This document shows, one piece after another, positions 63,730 to 64,000 of a DNA stretch of 64,000 nt. The position numbers were made by a program, and so were the translations under genes. The stretch's first letter is position 1; each line of letters starts with the position of its first letter. Source of the stretch: Bursaphelenchus xylophilus (lineage: Eukaryota; Nematoda; Chromadorea; Rhabditida; Aphelenchoididae); the NCBI GenBank assembly GCA_904066235.2, contig CAJFCV020000005.1, positions 868,001 to 932,000 of the forward strand, in the 5' to 3' direction. Under the pieces are notes generated by a model, which was not told where the DNA came from, searched no databases, and saw only the letters and a list, made by a program, of their open reading frames with translations.

Positions 63730-64000
63730 TTGTTTGGGGTATTTCACTGGATTACTGTAGAAGGTTTTGATGTTTGATTGATGATTGAGATAGTGTAGGC
63801 GGTCTTCTTGGGAATAGAGCAAAAATCGACTATAAATTTGCGATTTTTCGACGGAAATTTTAGTGATTTTCGATCTTTCTGACATTTTTCTTGATAATTT
63901 TGTACACAAATTTCAAATAAAAATTTCTCGAAATTCGACTGGTCGATTTGTTCAAAATTTCGCACACTTAATCTTAGTGGACTCTAGTTTATTGTCAGTG
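63730..64000. other. Right edge, no gene supported
   Basis: AT-rich tail with an isolated GATTACTGTAGAAGG. Nothing else seen. Confidence 0.4.

Noticed and set aside
1..64000. CRISPR arrays, operons with bacterial ribosome-binding sites, prophage
   Set aside because: Introns with TTTTCAG acceptors and animal-specific proteins make the DNA nematode; no regular spacer array exists.

Overview
The window reads as nuclear DNA of a free-living rhabditid nematode (Caenorhabditis-like). Evidence: compact genes with short introns and the nematode TTTTCAG 3' splice site; several genes with such an acceptor just upstream of the ATG (probable spliced-leader sites); nematode-type proteins (an SRA/SRAB chemoreceptor, a kindlin closest to UNC-112, two claudin-like four-TM proteins); and very dense short inverted-repeat DNA elements in introns and intergenic space. 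There is no bacterial-style gene organisation, plasmid, prophage or CRISPR.

Layout. 0.2-3.1 kb (+): 3' part of a Thr/Glu-rich, probably secreted protein. 3.6-4.6 kb (+): a small secreted-protein gene broken by a MITE and then a solo LTR. 5.0-6.5 kb (-): a signal-peptide protein of five Ala/Pro-rich repeats joined by RKKR sites. 6.6-12.2 kb: mostly repeats, plus a tentative minus-strand gene at 11-12 kb. 12.5-17.6 kb: a small secreted protein (+), a claudin-like protein (-), an 82-residue protein (-) and a second claudin-like protein (+). 18.2-22.6 kb (-): an SRA/SRAB-type 7TM chemoreceptor whose 2.7-kb intron holds a Tc5-like foldback element and a dead SWIM-domain fragment. 24.0-27.0 kb (+): a divergent SH2-like protein. 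28.5-30.5 kb (-): a DESI2-type PPPDE isopeptidase. 32.4-32.7 kb (-): 3' exons of an unidentified gene. 34.7-38.7 kb (+): UNC-112/kindlin, complete. 39.5-43.5 kb (+): an RBM33-like SR/RRM protein with a candidate poison exon. 45.7-47.8 kb (-): an ELO fatty-acid elongase. 49.1-53.7 kb: two adjoining giant palindromes without genes. 55.6-57.7 kb: a head-to-head inverted duplication of a secreted Pro-rich, six-cysteine peptide gene, with two decayed relatives at 58-59 kb. 59-64 kb: foldback elements and weak exon candidates.

How the parts relate. The genes are not a pathway. They are housekeeping and muscle genes (kindlin, DESI2, RBM33, elongase) mixed with fast-evolving secreted or membrane families. 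Introns and intergenic gaps carry at least six inverted-repeat families, several showing clear target-site duplications: TA, TTA, CTG, 8 bp, and 5 bp for the LTR. Two foldback families and one dispersed repeat also carry tRNA-like sequences, which is the most unusual repeat signal here.

All exon models were made by eye from reading frame, splice motifs and phase. Family names rest on recognised motifs, not on database searches.
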